Below are positions 44,800-56,525 of a stretch of 64,000 bases of DNA, in pieces. Within the stretch, counting starts at the first letter, position 1; every line of letters begins with the position of its first letter. The notes under the pieces are model-generated. The model saw nothing but the letters and a program-made list of their open reading frames with translations, had not been told where the DNA came from and did not search any database. Location: contig OX419761.1 in the NCBI GenBank assembly GCA_948567375.1, forward strand, positions 9,240,501 to 9,304,500, in the 5' to 3' direction. The position numbers and the translations under genes were made by a program. The DNA is from Lunularia cruciata (Eukaryota; Streptophyta; Marchantiopsida; Lunulariales; Lunulariaceae).

Positions 44800-47110
44800 C
44801 GGCTTCCAAACCCAATGAATTTCCTATCACTTCTACTTCTTCAAGTATATCTAATTCTACCAAGTCCTTCACTATTTCTACAACATCTTTAGTATGATCT
44901 TCAATTAAAATCATGGGTAATCCATCTACTTCCTTATCTTGCAACCCACCCCTCTCTAATATCTCAAATGGTTACTCCAAAGACACTTGAATTCCTACTT
45001 TTGCAACAACGGACTTCTTCTCCTCCTTCATACTACTCCTAATTCTTTCTAACTCTGAATTCACCAAATCTAATCTGAGACTGACGTTGTCTCTTACTTC
45101 CAACATCTTTCTCTTGAATCGCTTCCTCAATCAAATTAGTAGAGTGTTCATATCAACATCCTTAGCTCTCCTCTTCCGAGTTTCTTGCACAAGCAACTTT
45201 AACTTGTATTCTTGCTTCTTCCAACCTTCTGTTTGCCTTAGTGCACAACATATCTCTCAATTTCCCCACAACTTCTCCTATTGATTCCAATGCATAACCT
45301 TGAGATTGCTCTGCCCTCAACTCCTCCCGGTATATACTCAACAGCGAGCATCTTCTTCTCCTCCACATACTGAGAACTCTGTAACTCAACACTTTACACC
45401 AATTGTCTCAACCTTTCTTCTTCTTGATGTCTAATTGCCAACTCTCTCTGCCATGCTTGATCCTTCCCGGCTGCACTCTTCCTCAAACCATCTAACTCAT
45501 ATTCCATCACTACTGCCATCACTTTTACATGATACTCTTGATGCACACTTCCCTGACCTCCGCTTTCATCTTGGTCAGCAACATCATCTGCTCCTTCAAC
45601 TCTTCGGCTTGACATTGTATTTCTCTTCCTCTTGACTCAAAACTTTCTTGCAACCTCTCAAAAGTCTTCTTCTTCAAGACTATATCCACTTGACGCTCTT
45701 CAACTTCCTCGTCTCTTTGGGTTACTCATTCCTGCAATCCCTTCACTTCAACCTGCAAATATTTCACCACCTGCAACTTGTTCTTTACCTTCATCCTTGA
45801 CTGCAGAATTACCTTCTATTGCTCTTTCAACAGCTCCAATACTGGCATTATGACCTCCACTAAATATTTTATTCCTCCAAAGGTCTCTTTGTCTTTGGCC
45901 ACATCTTTGTACTTTGCTTCTTCCGCCAACTCCTTCTTCCAAAGTCTTGATCTTCATACTTTCAGCTTTCAAGCTTCTTTCTTCCTTACCCGCTGAACTT
46001 GGGCCTGTAGGGTACTCCTTCTCTTCCACAACCAGGGCTACACATGGATTAGCATTTCTCTCCATACAATCAATTGTCGCATGAAAATCTTCATCTCCTT
46101 CTGCTTCAACCACTTGCTGAACTTTGTCTTCACCTTCACTCTCACTTCTGGATTCCTCACTTTGTAATGTGAGTTCCTCTTCTTTTAAGTCTTCTCCTCT
46201 AGAATCTATCTCCCCTTTAGACTCGGTTTCCATAGGTTCTTCTTTTACCACCTTCTTACCTCGCACAATCACTCTTTGGCTCTTCCTTTGGACTGGAGGT
46301 AACTTTGCTTCTTTGGGTTGAGTCTGCTTCTTCTTCTTTGGGCTTATGACTTCTTCTATCTCCCATTGTCCCATTTTAAAGAAATGGTCATCATTGGCTC
46401 ACAAGTGTGCCATGAGTGCTATTCTTCTTCATCTGCTTCTCATCTCAAATCAAGATGAAAATGTGACACCATGCAACACCTCTCCTCCGCTGTCAGCAAG
46501 TTCAACTCAAAGTAGAAATGCACTACAAATGGTGCAAAATAGTATGGAGGTGAATTTGTTCTCCAATTGATGACCATCTGCCTTGTTCACTGGTGGAAAC
46601 ACTTTGCCCAATTCACCTTTACTCCTGCAAACATTTGGTGGAAGAAGACCGACTGTTGCATGTTCACATATGTTGTTCATTTTGGTTTGAACATTTCCCT
46701 TATTGCTCCTACAATGCTTTGCTTAATTGGGTCACAATAGGACTCCATTTTGTAACCATAAGTAGTACGGGGAGCAAAGAAGGAATTGCAAATTTCTGTA
46801 GCCTCCTTTGCAGCCTCACACTTCAGATAGAAGGTGATCCCCATTGGCTCTCTTGTTTCCTTTCCCAACACTAACCTCCAATCTTACTTGAGCCGGATTT
46901 CCTCTCTTCCCCTTGACTTCAGGACCTTCCGCACAATTACTGGTAGCTATCTTTGCCATGACTCTTGGGAACTGAAATTCTAGTTCCACGCTAAAAAGGT
47001 AATACAAAGTCTATTCAAGACTTCAATCCTTGCTATGACATCTAACCTCCAAATAGCAAAGCTCCTTACTATGGGGAGTTCTTGACCTTCTTCACCATGA
47101 TTTGCTCTCT
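44800..47110 (-). pseudogene. Family B ORF in B4
   Basis: In order on the minus strand: N-terminal segment ending LAWN and TAG (46980-46982), globular region (46677-46871: LGKETREPMGITF, YGYKMESYCDPIKQ), acidic linker (45748-46374, 208 codons, KEEPMETESKGE and others), then coiled coil (45394-45615 and 45162-45392; QAWQRELAIRHQEEERLRQL). The layout matches B2 and B3. Frameshifts and stops separate the blocks, so it is not functional as it stands. Confidence 0.6.
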
Positions 47111-47661
47111 TGTTCTTTGGCACTAGAGGACTATTCCCTCTCATGGACACGACACTCTAACCCCTTCTAGATTTTGGAAAATTTCACTCTCAATTGGCTT
47201 CTTGACATGCATCACTGCAGGATGACTACTCAAAGGAACAAGATATCTACTTGACAAAGTCAATTTCCCCTATGCAATTGTAATTTTATATTACCCTGAA
47301 GTGTAGTCATTCTTCAATCATTTCAAAATCAACTCTCCCTTCTTCTACGTGTTGATATCCTGTCACTAACCACACATGCTTCTTGTGCCTTTGCCATTTC
47401 TTGAAGTGTACTTTCTTGCCACATAGAGAAGTTGTTAGACCATCTCTGTATTGGCCTTTATGGCCTTATCCAAAGACGATCATCTTTAGACTTGTTTCTT
47501 TGTACTCCCCTTTAGAGTACTTCCATTTTCCAACCCAAAGTTGACTTCTTTAGGTTTACTCCAAAGACACTCCTGTCCATTCTTTTCTTTGTAATTTGGC
47601 TTGCTTACTCACTTCTTCCTCAAAATGCTAACAAACTAGAAAAAAAAAAGTGTGCACCACA

Positions 47662-48282
47662 TATGGTGAGCATCCCTTCACACCTTCTAGCTTGATGAAG
47701 ATCCATCCAGTGGCTACCAAGGTCGATGCAGTCAACACATTTGTTTCTAGAATCCAACAAGGTACGGAGAGCGCCAAGCACAAATTACAAATTACAAAAA
47801 ATCAACAAAAGCAATATGCTGATGCACACCGTAGGCACATGGAGTTCAATGTTGGGGATCAAGTATGACTATTGACAACCAACCTCACATTAGTTAGACC
47901 TTGTTTTATTTGGCCTTTTTCAATTCTTTGTTGAGTTGGCGCTATGGCCTATCACCTTGAGCTACCACCACACATGAAGATCCATCCAATGTTCCATGTT
48001 TCCCTACTATGCAGATATGCTCCCTAATCAGGCCAATGTCATTCCACACAAGACATTCGACCTTGTTCGACACTCATTGATGGCACAAAGGAATATGAAA
48101 TGGAGCGTATTCTCCAAAAACACATGCGTGGTACTTGCCATCCGTGGGTGAACTATCTAATACAATGGAAAGGTTACCCCCTCTATGATGCAACTTGGGA
48201 GCCCGCTGCCAATTTGACACATGTACCAGTGTTGGTGCAAGCGTTTGAGCAACAAGTACACAATGAGTACATTGCTTCTTAA
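47662..48282 (+). pseudogene. D integrase C-terminus with chromodomain
   Basis: It continues HPFTPSS after B4, then NVGDQV, a degenerate GPF module (WPFSI), then YHLELPPHMKIHPMFHVS. The chromodomain is at 48100-48250: YLIQWKGYP, then ATWEPAANL. Chromodomains of chromoviruses bind methylated histone H3 and steer integration; that is the family expectation. The frame ends at 48280-48282. Confidence 0.92.
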
Positions 48283-48293
48283 AAGGAGGAAGG
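48281..48293 (+). other. Polypurine tract of D
   Basis: AAAAGGAGGAAGG immediately before the 3' LTR. Confidence 0.85.
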
Positions 48294-48295
48294 TC

Positions 48296-49032
48296 TGTAA
48301 TACCAAGAGCTAGCTATATGATCTAGATATGAAATTTGGTTTGGTAACATCTAGAATGATGTTATACATGATGGTCAAAATAGATTAGATAGAAGTATCA
48401 CCAAAAGAGTACTTCTACTAATAGGGCAAAAATCAAAATAGACTTAAAAACCTTAGAACCAATAGCTAGACATATGATTTAAAGGTGAGAATTGGTTTAG
48501 TAACATCTGGAGGGATGTTACACATGATGGACTAAATAGATCAGAAAGAAGTATCACCAAGAGGGGACTTCTACAAATAGAGTAGTAACCAAAATATGGT
48601 TTATCTTTGAAGGCAATTTTGGAGGCCTAAACAAGTGAATTAGGCATACAAAATGTGCAGAACCCCACCTTAAACAGAGGAAAGGCTGGCCTTCCTTCCC
48701 CTCTGATTTGTCTTGTCAAGAGCTTTCCAATAGTACCTTACCCACGTGATTCTGAGATTCCTATAGGAAGATTCCCTAAAGATTCCCTCCAGTCAAAGCT
48801 TGTTTGACCAAACCAGATAGGACCTAGACCGAGATGTCACCCATCCAAGTAAGTAATCCAAGGGTGGAGCTTGTTGACATATCACATATTTGTGTGCTCA
48901 ATCCTATGGTGGAGCTTTGTTGGAGGAGATCCTCTTTGTCTATATAATAAAGAGAAGGTGCTCCTTTGGGGCATCAAATGTTTGAGTGTGAAATCTGTGT
49001 TTTCTCTCTTCTCTTGTCCTTGGAGTATTACA
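48296..49032 (+). repeat. D 3' LTR
   Basis: Matches 23887-24620; TGTAATACC at the start and GTATTACA at the end, TATA box at 48940-48950. Confidence 0.93.
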
Positions 49033-49826
49033 TTTTGTGAGTTGTGATTTGAGTTCCTGGTTGACTCTTCTTGATCTCACTCATAACTGTCAAATTGTTG
49101 GTTGGATTTACTAAATACCTCTCCAAACCTCATTGCTCTACTTTCTTAGCCTATATTTCTTGCAATTTCTCAAACTATGCATATTGCATAATGACCAAGA
49201 ATGCCAAGGACTATTACATTTCCATTGATTGTTGAGGAGCAATGGTATCTTGTTGTTCCTTGTCCTCAATGTCTATGATGGTTGCTTTGTGCTTTTCAAC
49301 TTGCTCTTGGAGCTTCTTCCTCTCTTGTACAAGAATTGAATGAGATACTTAACCTTTACTAGCCATGAAGTCCTTCTATCCCTTCCAATTCTTTGAGTGC
49401 AGCATGATTATTATTCACATTCTATTGCAAAGGCTCTTTAAGAGCTACTTGATCATCAATCACCTTTTATTGCAAAAGGGAAATAGTAGTTGCTTTTGTG
49501 GTATGTGCTAGGTTATGAAGCATACCAGGCTAATAAATTAGCAGAATAAGAGAATCTTTAATTTACTACTTGTATAAAAGGCTATTATATTTTGAGTTTT
49601 GCCCTCATAGGCCCTTCTTTTTGCAAGACGGTGTCCATGTTCTCAATCTTAACATGCTCTTTAAGGGTTAACAATAAATTCTTAATAACTTGGAGTATTT
49701 TTAATTGTGCTTTTTTAAAGGTCACCAATGAATTATGCCTTATTAAGGTATCCCATCCTCTCCTACCTTTATATTTTCTTGAAGGTGGAGATAGTGGAGC
49801 CTAAGTTGTTATCTTTGTTGGATATA
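49033..49826 (-). pseudogene. H fragment, second part
   Basis: Minus-strand pieces such as QERKKLQEQVEKHKATI and VTFKKAQLKILQVIKNLL look like broken coiled coil. It was continuous with 23498-23886 before D inserted. No family recognised. Confidence 0.35.
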
Positions 49827-50391
49827 TGTGGTACCTACATTTTTGTTTTTTTATTTTTGAAAAAGAAGTGTATAAAAGAAGTTGTATTGTGCTTGTATGA
49901 CATCAGAAGGCAAAGAAGTGTGTCCTCGGGTTGTAACCCAAGGTAGAGTGACTTTTTCTTGGAAGACAAAGTACTCGGATTTGCCCTATTAGCATTTAAC
50001 CAAAAGTAAGGAGACTTTGGCTTGGAGTGCTCAACTCGAGGCGAGGACAATGTAACAATTTTCCTTCGAGACATTCAAGAAGGTACCACACACAAAAATG
50101 GCTGTCACATGAGGAGGGGGAATTGATTGTGATAGGAGCATGAAGGAGGTGTGATTTCTCGATAAAACCTCAAAGTGAAGAAAGACGGAGAAGGCGCGCC
50201 CCGATAAGACTTGGGATAGAGACAAAGAGATGACAAGTAATTTTCCATTGCCATTAAGGAGTTGTCATGAGGGAGATCCTGGGAATGGAAGTGTAGTAAG
50301 AGATGTGCTAGTGTGTCAAGAGGAAGTCAAGAGAGTTAGTCCAAGAATCAGTTGGAAGAGTAGCCACCAACCTAGAGAAGAGGAGAGTTAG

Positions 50392-52801
50392 ATGGGAGGT
50401 ATGCAGAAGAACTTAGAATTCAAAATGGGAAATCATATGATTCGGAGATTAGATGCGATTGCCAAAATCAAAGTCTTGAGCAAGCTTTGGATCACATTCC
50501 TAGCATGGAACTAGAACATTAGCTTTCCAGGTTTCATGATTGAGATCATCAAGAGTAAATGTCTCGATGGGCCCAAGGGAGAAGATAAGAGAGGAAATCT
50601 AGCTTGTTGGACAAAGTTGGATTGGAGGTTAGTACTCAGAAGAGAGGTGGGTGAAGAGTAGGGAGCTACATTCTTGGGAAAAGGAGAGGTAGCTGAAGAA
50701 ACCCAAGAATTGAGAGATGCCTTCTCTTCAGAGCACACAAAGAATGGCTATAAGGTCAAGAGCTATAAGGACCTTGTGAAGAGAGGCATCATAAGTGCAA
50801 TGATGGCTATCTTCAAGCTAGAGCATACCACTTATGTGATGAAACATCAAGCGGTGTTCTTCCATAAGATGTTTGCAAGGGAACCGATCAATTGGGTAAA
50901 GTGTTTTCATCAACGTATGAGACAAATGGTGTGGAACTTGCGGGACAAGTCACCTCCACACTACATTGTGCCGTTTGTAGCCCACTTCTACTTGGGACTG
51001 AATTTGTTGAACACGCCGGAGAGACACAACATGGTGTTGCACTTCCACCCCAATTTGAGAAGAGATGCTGATGCGGAGGAGTAGCAATACATCTTGCAAA
51101 TAAGGAGCATTGATGAGTACTACGCACAGACAGAACAGAGCATGCAATTGAAAGTGAACACTCCAAAGTCAAAGAAGAGGAGTCGATGGGAAGAAGAAGA
51201 AGAAGTAGCGGTGACAAGACCTCAAAACACCAGGAAGATGAACCCGAGGAAAGACTTGGTGGTAATCGCATCGTCAAGTGAAGAATCAGAAGGAGAAGTT
51301 GAGTACAAGTTAGAAGACTCAGAGAAGGAGGAAGAACCTGAACTCATGTTGGAGAGTGGTGAAGCAAGAAGCAAGAGTGAAGATGGAGTAGAGATGCAAT
51401 CGGTACCTGAGGAAGAAGAAGGAAAGCTAGAAATGGAAGAAGAATGTAACCCGAGACCCAAAGATGAAGTTCTAGAGGAGGAGAAGAGGGTGACCATTCA
51501 GAGAGGAGTCTGTTCCAGAATGAAGGTGAAGTATGAAGCGGGACCAAGTACAAGAAGTTAAGTGGAGAGTGGAAGTTTGGGGAGCAAAGAATCCATCCCA
51601 ATAAGGCGATTGTGGCTGAGAAGGTGAGTTTCAAGTGAGAAGAAGCGCAGAAGGATAAAAGTCTGCAAGTTGAGGTAAATCAAAGTGAATGAGTAGAGTA
51701 TCGGTGGGAGGTTGTATGCCTATTGTTAACAAAGTTGGAGCAGAAGAAGAAAGAGATGTAGTCAAAGTGTCCAAAAGTGAAGACTGAGTTGTAGGTGTTA
51801 GCGAAATTAGAGGAAGAGAACTCAGAGTTGAAGAAGAGTATAATTTGAGGTGAGGAGTATAGAGAGGTACTACAAGTAGATGTAGTAGTACAAAATCAAG
51901 TGATTGAAAACTTAAAGAAGGAGGTGGGAAGTGTAGAGTGAGAAATGGAGTAGAATGTCATATCAAGGGAAAGACATATAGCAGAGTACAAAATCTTGAA
52001 ATAGTAGTTTGTTGATTCAAGATTAGAAATTATCCATGCTATGGCAAGAGTAGCAAAGAAGGAGCAAGAGCTTGATAGAGTGATGGAGAGTGTAGAAGAG
52101 AAGAAGCATCTCTGGCAAAGAGAGTTGATAGTGAGATATAGAGAAGAAGAAAGATACTGGAGGTACTTCATAGTTTGGAGGAGAAGATTGTTCAAAAGGA
52201 GAAGGAGATTGTGAAAGCCAAATTCAAGGCTAAACTTGCAATGTATACAGAAGATTGGCTGGCAGATAGAGGACATGAGAGGAGGATGAGACTTGAGCTA
52301 TTGAAGGAGATTGTCTGAAAGATGAATGTGATGTTGAGTTCAAAAGCCAGTGTAAGAATTGAAGAAACAAGATTGCACGAGTTGAAGTTGTTGGTGTAGG
52401 AGACAAGGAGGAGAAATGCAAAGGATAAAGATTTGAATGCCTTGCTTATTAGTCTCAGAACTCATGTAGATAGGAAGATACAAGAAGTAGAAGACAATAT
52501 CATGATCAGATTAGATTTAGTAAAGTTGGAGATAGATAAACTTTGGAAGGATGTAAGAGCAAAGCCCAAAGTAGATGAAATAAGAGTACAAATATCTTTG
52601 GAGTTATCATTGGAGATATTAGAGAAGAGTGGATCAAGAGATAGAGAATTAGAAAGGTTACTTATGATGGGAATTGTAGATGAGGAAGAAGTGTTAGAAT
52701 TGGTAAAAGAATCAGTAGTTGTGAAACCAAAGGATAGAGTAGTGTGTGAGGTTACTTTGGGATTGGAAGCCAAGGAAGAAGTAGACATTGGATTGAAGTA
52801 G
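50392..52801 (+). pseudogene. Family B ORF in B2
   Basis: It starts MGGMQKNLEF at 50392; TAG at 50512 lies at the same place as in B3 and B4. The globular part (50530-51084) matches B3 with YVMKHQAVFFHKMF and RQMVWNLRDKSPPHY. Two further stops (near 50660 and 51082) are unique to this copy. The acidic linker (51094-51561) is open and followed by coiled coil (about 51700-52430, with shifts) and a C-terminal piece (52433-52801) ending LGLEAKEEVDIG. Total design length about 750-800 residues. No known domain recognised. Confidence 0.6.
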
Positions 52802-52918
52802 TAAGAGTTTTGAGATTTGAAGAGGCAAATATGAAGAGGGCATTGTCATTTTGGATCTGTAGGTAGGAGAGGTTGTTAGGAAATGGTATAGTTGTTAGTA
52901 CTTGTTGATTTCTTGCCT

Positions 52919-52935
52919 ATTTAAAGGTGGCATTT
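52919..52935 (+). promoter_or_regulatory. Family B TATA-like block in B2
   Basis: TATTTAAAGGTGGCATTTG, matching B1 (18591). It lies downstream of the ORF, as a U3 promoter would if the unit is an LTR. Confidence 0.6.
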
Positions 52936-53596
52936 GCAGTATGTTGTTGTTGAGTATTCATTATTTCTGAGAATAGATAAAGCAAAGTGCTGATTTCATG
53001 GCTTGTCGCTTGAGCTTGATTCCAAGTATCGACATTGTGATTGTGTTTGTGAGTGTGTGAATAGTTTTGAAGTGCAAGTCAATGTGTTTGTTGGATGTTG
53101 GATTCTACAACCTTGATCTTCATTCTATGTGTTTGATCCTTAGTGAAGTGCAATTGGAGCAATGCCTTGATAGATCTGAGAAGAATTGTAGTGTTGGTAG
53201 TATTCTACATTTGTGAGTGCAATGTAGTGGTGATGTGAAGCAATTTCAATCAAAGAAGTTGTGCCTTTAGTGGAAGGGTAGAACACAATTTTGAGGTAAA
53301 GTTGTTTTGCAGTGAAATGTCGTTTTTAGGACAATTAGAATCAATACAATCAAGATTGTTTGGAAAGATTTGATAGAGTTGTGATTATGTGTGACAAATT
53401 GTTATGACAAGACTGTGAGTCAGTGCTTGTTACTCTCTTCTGGGTGTAGTTGCTACCTGAGAGATTAAAGATGAAATCAAGAAGGACTACATTGTGACAT
53501 TTGACTTTGTATTTGACCAATTCTGAATCGTATCTCTATGGGAATGAACTTTACTTACCTAATTACTGCAAAAGTGATATTTGCCGGGTTGTCACA

Positions 53597-54249
53597 AAAT
53601 ACCTCTCCCAATCATCTAAGGTTGTATCCTTGGGTCCTCTCACCATGCAATTTATATTGACTTATAAGAATGCTCAATGAAATTCACAACTTGGATGTAG
53701 CTTTCTTTCCAAGATTAGATGCATATTCCACAAATTCAATCATTTTCACCTTTTTTATGGAGTTCAAGAGGATATTATAGCATCTTCCCACACATGATGT
53801 AACTTTGCTTGCAATCTTGATATGATCTTGGTTTCTCAAATTGACCTATAATGGTATATATATCCTCTTTTGATATCATTCTTGCCTTTAGCAACCTCAA
53901 CAACCAAGAGCTAACAATCAAAGTTGTAGTGACTTCCCTTAGCACCATTAGTAAATTTTTCCTTTTTCGGTTTCATTTTTGTAGATACATTAGATGTTAA
54001 GAAGGTTGTTAAGGATAGAACACAAGATTTTGCCATTTGTCATTGACCTAGAAGGTAATCATGCAAGAGGACAAGAAGATGAAAAAGGAAAAACATCATA
54101 GCTCCTTTGTGTCCATGGATCACATGGACAAAGATCTTTGTGATTGAGATCCTCATAATCATGATCCTTGTGGGCATGATAATTGTGATTTGTCAATGGT
54201 GACAACTTGAAATATCATCACCCTAGAAACCTTTAGCACACATCAAGGC
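53597..54249 (-). pseudogene. H fragment, third part
   Basis: A minus-strand stretch near 53690-53850 encodes VNLRNQDHIKIAS and then IEFVEYASNLGKKATSKL; otherwise it is full of stops. Old and unassigned. Confidence 0.3.
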
Positions 54250-54965
54250 TTTGACAACCTAGCAAGTATTACTTTTGTGGTAATTAGTATGTAATCATTT
54301 GTTCCCACAAAGATATTGGTCACAAATGGTCAAATATGAAATAAAATGTCACAAATAGTTCTTCTTGATTGCTTCTTTAATCTTTTGGGTAGAAACCACA
54401 CCCAAAAGAGAGCACTGAATCACAATCTCATCACAAATTAACAACACCCATAATCACAATTCATCAAAACTTTCCAAACCAATCTAGATTGTGATGATTT
54501 AGTTCTTCCTAAAGAAGGCTATTCACCACAAAATGACTTCACCTTGTAATTGTGTTCCACCCATCCATTGCAAACACAACTTCCTCAAGCAAAATTGCCT
54601 TACATCAGTCTAGAGTTGCACTCACCAATGCAAAATACTATCAACACTATGATTCTTCACACATTTGTCAAGGCATTGCTTTGATTGGTATCCACTCAGG
54701 ATCAGACACATAGAATGCTGAAAAATCCAACATCCAACACATATTGACTTGGAATTCAAACTTCTCCTAACATTCACAAACACACATAGGATTGATACTT
54801 AAAATTAAGCTGAAATGATGAGCATTGAGTTATAGCACTCTACTTACTCAACTTCAAAAATATGAATACTAAAAAAAAAACATATAGCAAAATGCCTCCT
54901 TTAAATAGGCCAAGCACTTGACAATTATCCAACTAAATATTATTTCAATTGCCACTTTACCAGTG
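54250..54965 (-). mobile_element. B5: end part of a family B unit, cut by A3
   Basis: Begins TTTGACAACC (TGTGACAACC expected) and contains the promoter block (54897-54908). At 54966 it stops at A3's end. The rest of B5 should lie beyond the window. It is more diverged than the other copies. Confidence 0.75.
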
Positions 54966-55516
54966 TTGTGCGTATATACATTACTACACAACATACATCG
55001 CTACACAACATCATACGCTATAGACACATAACTCACACATAAGTCATATATAGACTCTAAAGTGCCACAATAATCAGTTCATTTATACCACTCAAATCAA
55101 CTCAATTCAACTCAGATCAGTACTTGATTTGTCACTCTATAAACTGCAAACAAGTAGGAAATGATTACAATCAAGCCACACCCACTCTAGCTAAGAGAAT
55201 CCAGGTGACGCTTGCCGGCCTCTGTCCACCATAGCCAAGAACTCAAAGGCTCAACATCAGAGAAGTGAGCTCTCTAGAGCTACACTTCAAAATTATACCT
55301 TTGGACTCGAGCTAGGTCTGAAACCCTAACGGTCTTATTGATGGCACACCCAATGGTGCAAAGTGATGGTGGGCCCCACCATGAAGTCAATATCCCAAAC
55401 ACAAAATCTGACCGTTGGAAAGTAATCTATGAGTAATTGCTAAAATACCTCTAACCCCTATTATTGCAACTCTAGTGTTTGAGCAATCTAGATGTGACAT
55501 TACAAATAGCTTGATA
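54966..55516 (-). repeat. A3 3' LTR
   Basis: Core 55071-55516 matches A1's LTR; the outer 105 bases match A1's outer segment. On the plus strand the outer end reads TGTTGTGCG. Confidence 0.75.
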
Positions 55517-55628
55517 GTTATTGCGCATATATACATTGCTACACAACATATATCACCGTCACCATCATACACTGCAGACACATAATTCACATATAAGTCA
55601 TACATAGACTCTAAAGTGCCATAATTGC
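55517..55628 (-). repeat. Second copy of the LTR outer segment in A3
   Basis: ATATACATTGCTACACAACATA and following bases repeat 54966-55070, the same arrangement as in A1. Confidence 0.7.
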
Positions 55629-55798
55629 CTTCCTAGCTGGCGGTTAGGTCACTCCAACTCTAGATAGCTATCTATTCCAAGTATATAATATACCCTATGA
55701 TAGGCAAAGATTAGAGGGCCGAGTGGTATCAAGCCTCATTGTTAGTCACGTGCCTGCAATCTTTACCATATAAAGGATGAACTAGCTATAAGTCAAGT

Positions 55799-56525
55799 AC
55801 ATCTACAACATAACCACTATCCTTGAGGAACCATCGTGAAAAGAGGAGTCATACATGCCATATGTCATCCTCTCAAACAACTATCACACACTAACATAGT
55901 AACAATTCCACTAGAAGAGCCACATAACATACACCTCAAACCTACATGTACAAGTGCCAAGCTTGGGTCCCTAGTACCATCAATGTTTGGGAGGTGGCAT
56001 GGTACACGATTGTGCACATGATCCTTCCAAACAATACCATCACGTCTTTCCAACACAAGGACTCCAAATGGCAAAACCTCATGCAATCTCAAGATAGTGT
56101 GATTTGTCAAAACATCAAGTGTTGTTGGTGTTATTTGCTATAGATATAGTCACTTGGATGAAATTGACAAATTGAGGGTCTATAACCTCCTCCTTGAATA
56201 GAAGGATAATGTAAGGTATCCTTATGATGAGCAATCACCAAATTCTCAAAAGCCATTGACATCACTCTTTAAAAGATCTTTGCTCATTGAGAACATGCAC
56301 TCACCCATACATCTGGATCATCCAAGTCCAAGACTATAGTAGCATCTTGACAAATCGCTGCAAGTAAATTTGGATCTTGTCCATAGAGTAGGAAGTAAGG
56401 AGAGAAGGATGCTAAGGAGGCTTGCCGGCTGAACTGATAGCCAATGGCCAACCAAGGTAACTAGAGATCCCAATCTCCCAAGTGACCTCTCTACAAACCA
56501 TACTTTTGCAATCCTCTTTTCACCG
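55799..56525 (-). pseudogene. A3 integrase C-terminus with eroded PHD finger
   Basis: The PHD region spans 55799-55933. All eight ligand codons are still present at the A1 spacing, but a stop (TGA) has replaced the conserved Trp before His5 and another (TAG) the residue two before Cys7... both of the kind produced by C-to-T change. Upstream, 55865-56110 stays open through VLVLERRDG and CHLPNIDGTRDP. The frame continues to 56521 (LASFLSPYFLL region near 56390) where F is inserted. Confidence 0.82.

Larger units (their letters stand above)
43973..47661 (-). mobile_element. B4: full-length family B unit (3689 bp), inverted
   Basis: On its own strand it runs from TGTGGTGCAC (47661) to TTGTCACA (43973). 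The target duplication TATGG is perfect (43968-43972 and 47662-47666). It holds the whole B layout: T-rich start, ORF (about 47100-44800), promoter block (44643-44653) and a terminal part of about 670 bases. No internal LTR pair is visible, so it is either a solo LTR of an unusually large kind or a non-LTR unit with LTR-like ends. Confidence 0.9.
23887..49032 (+). mobile_element. D: chromodomain Ty3/Gypsy element split by nested insertions
   Basis: LTRs at 23887-24620 and 48296-49032 share ends TGTAATAC...GTATTACA. The target duplication is CTTTG (23882-23886) / TTTTG (49033-49037). Internal D sequence is in pieces: 24621-25160, 30739-32080, 42635-43194, 43886-43972 and 47662-48295. These join in order to give RT, RNase H, integrase and a chromodomain. 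D's own gag and protease are absent, replaced by A2. Catalytic Asp codons of RT, RNase H and integrase are each changed to Asn, so D is inactive. Confidence 0.88.
49827..53596 (+). mobile_element. B2: full-length family B unit (3770 bp)
   Basis: TGTGGTACC...GGTTGTCACA, with probable target duplication ATATA (49822-49826) / AAATA (53597-53601). It is the most complete plus-strand copy: ORF at 50392-52801, promoter block at 52919-52935, end part to 53596. Confidence 0.87.

Noticed and set aside
43973-47661. Family B as a cut-and-paste DNA transposon
   Set aside because: Ends are TG...CA with 5-bp target duplications and only a few inverted bases; LTR-type integration fits better, though the class remains open.
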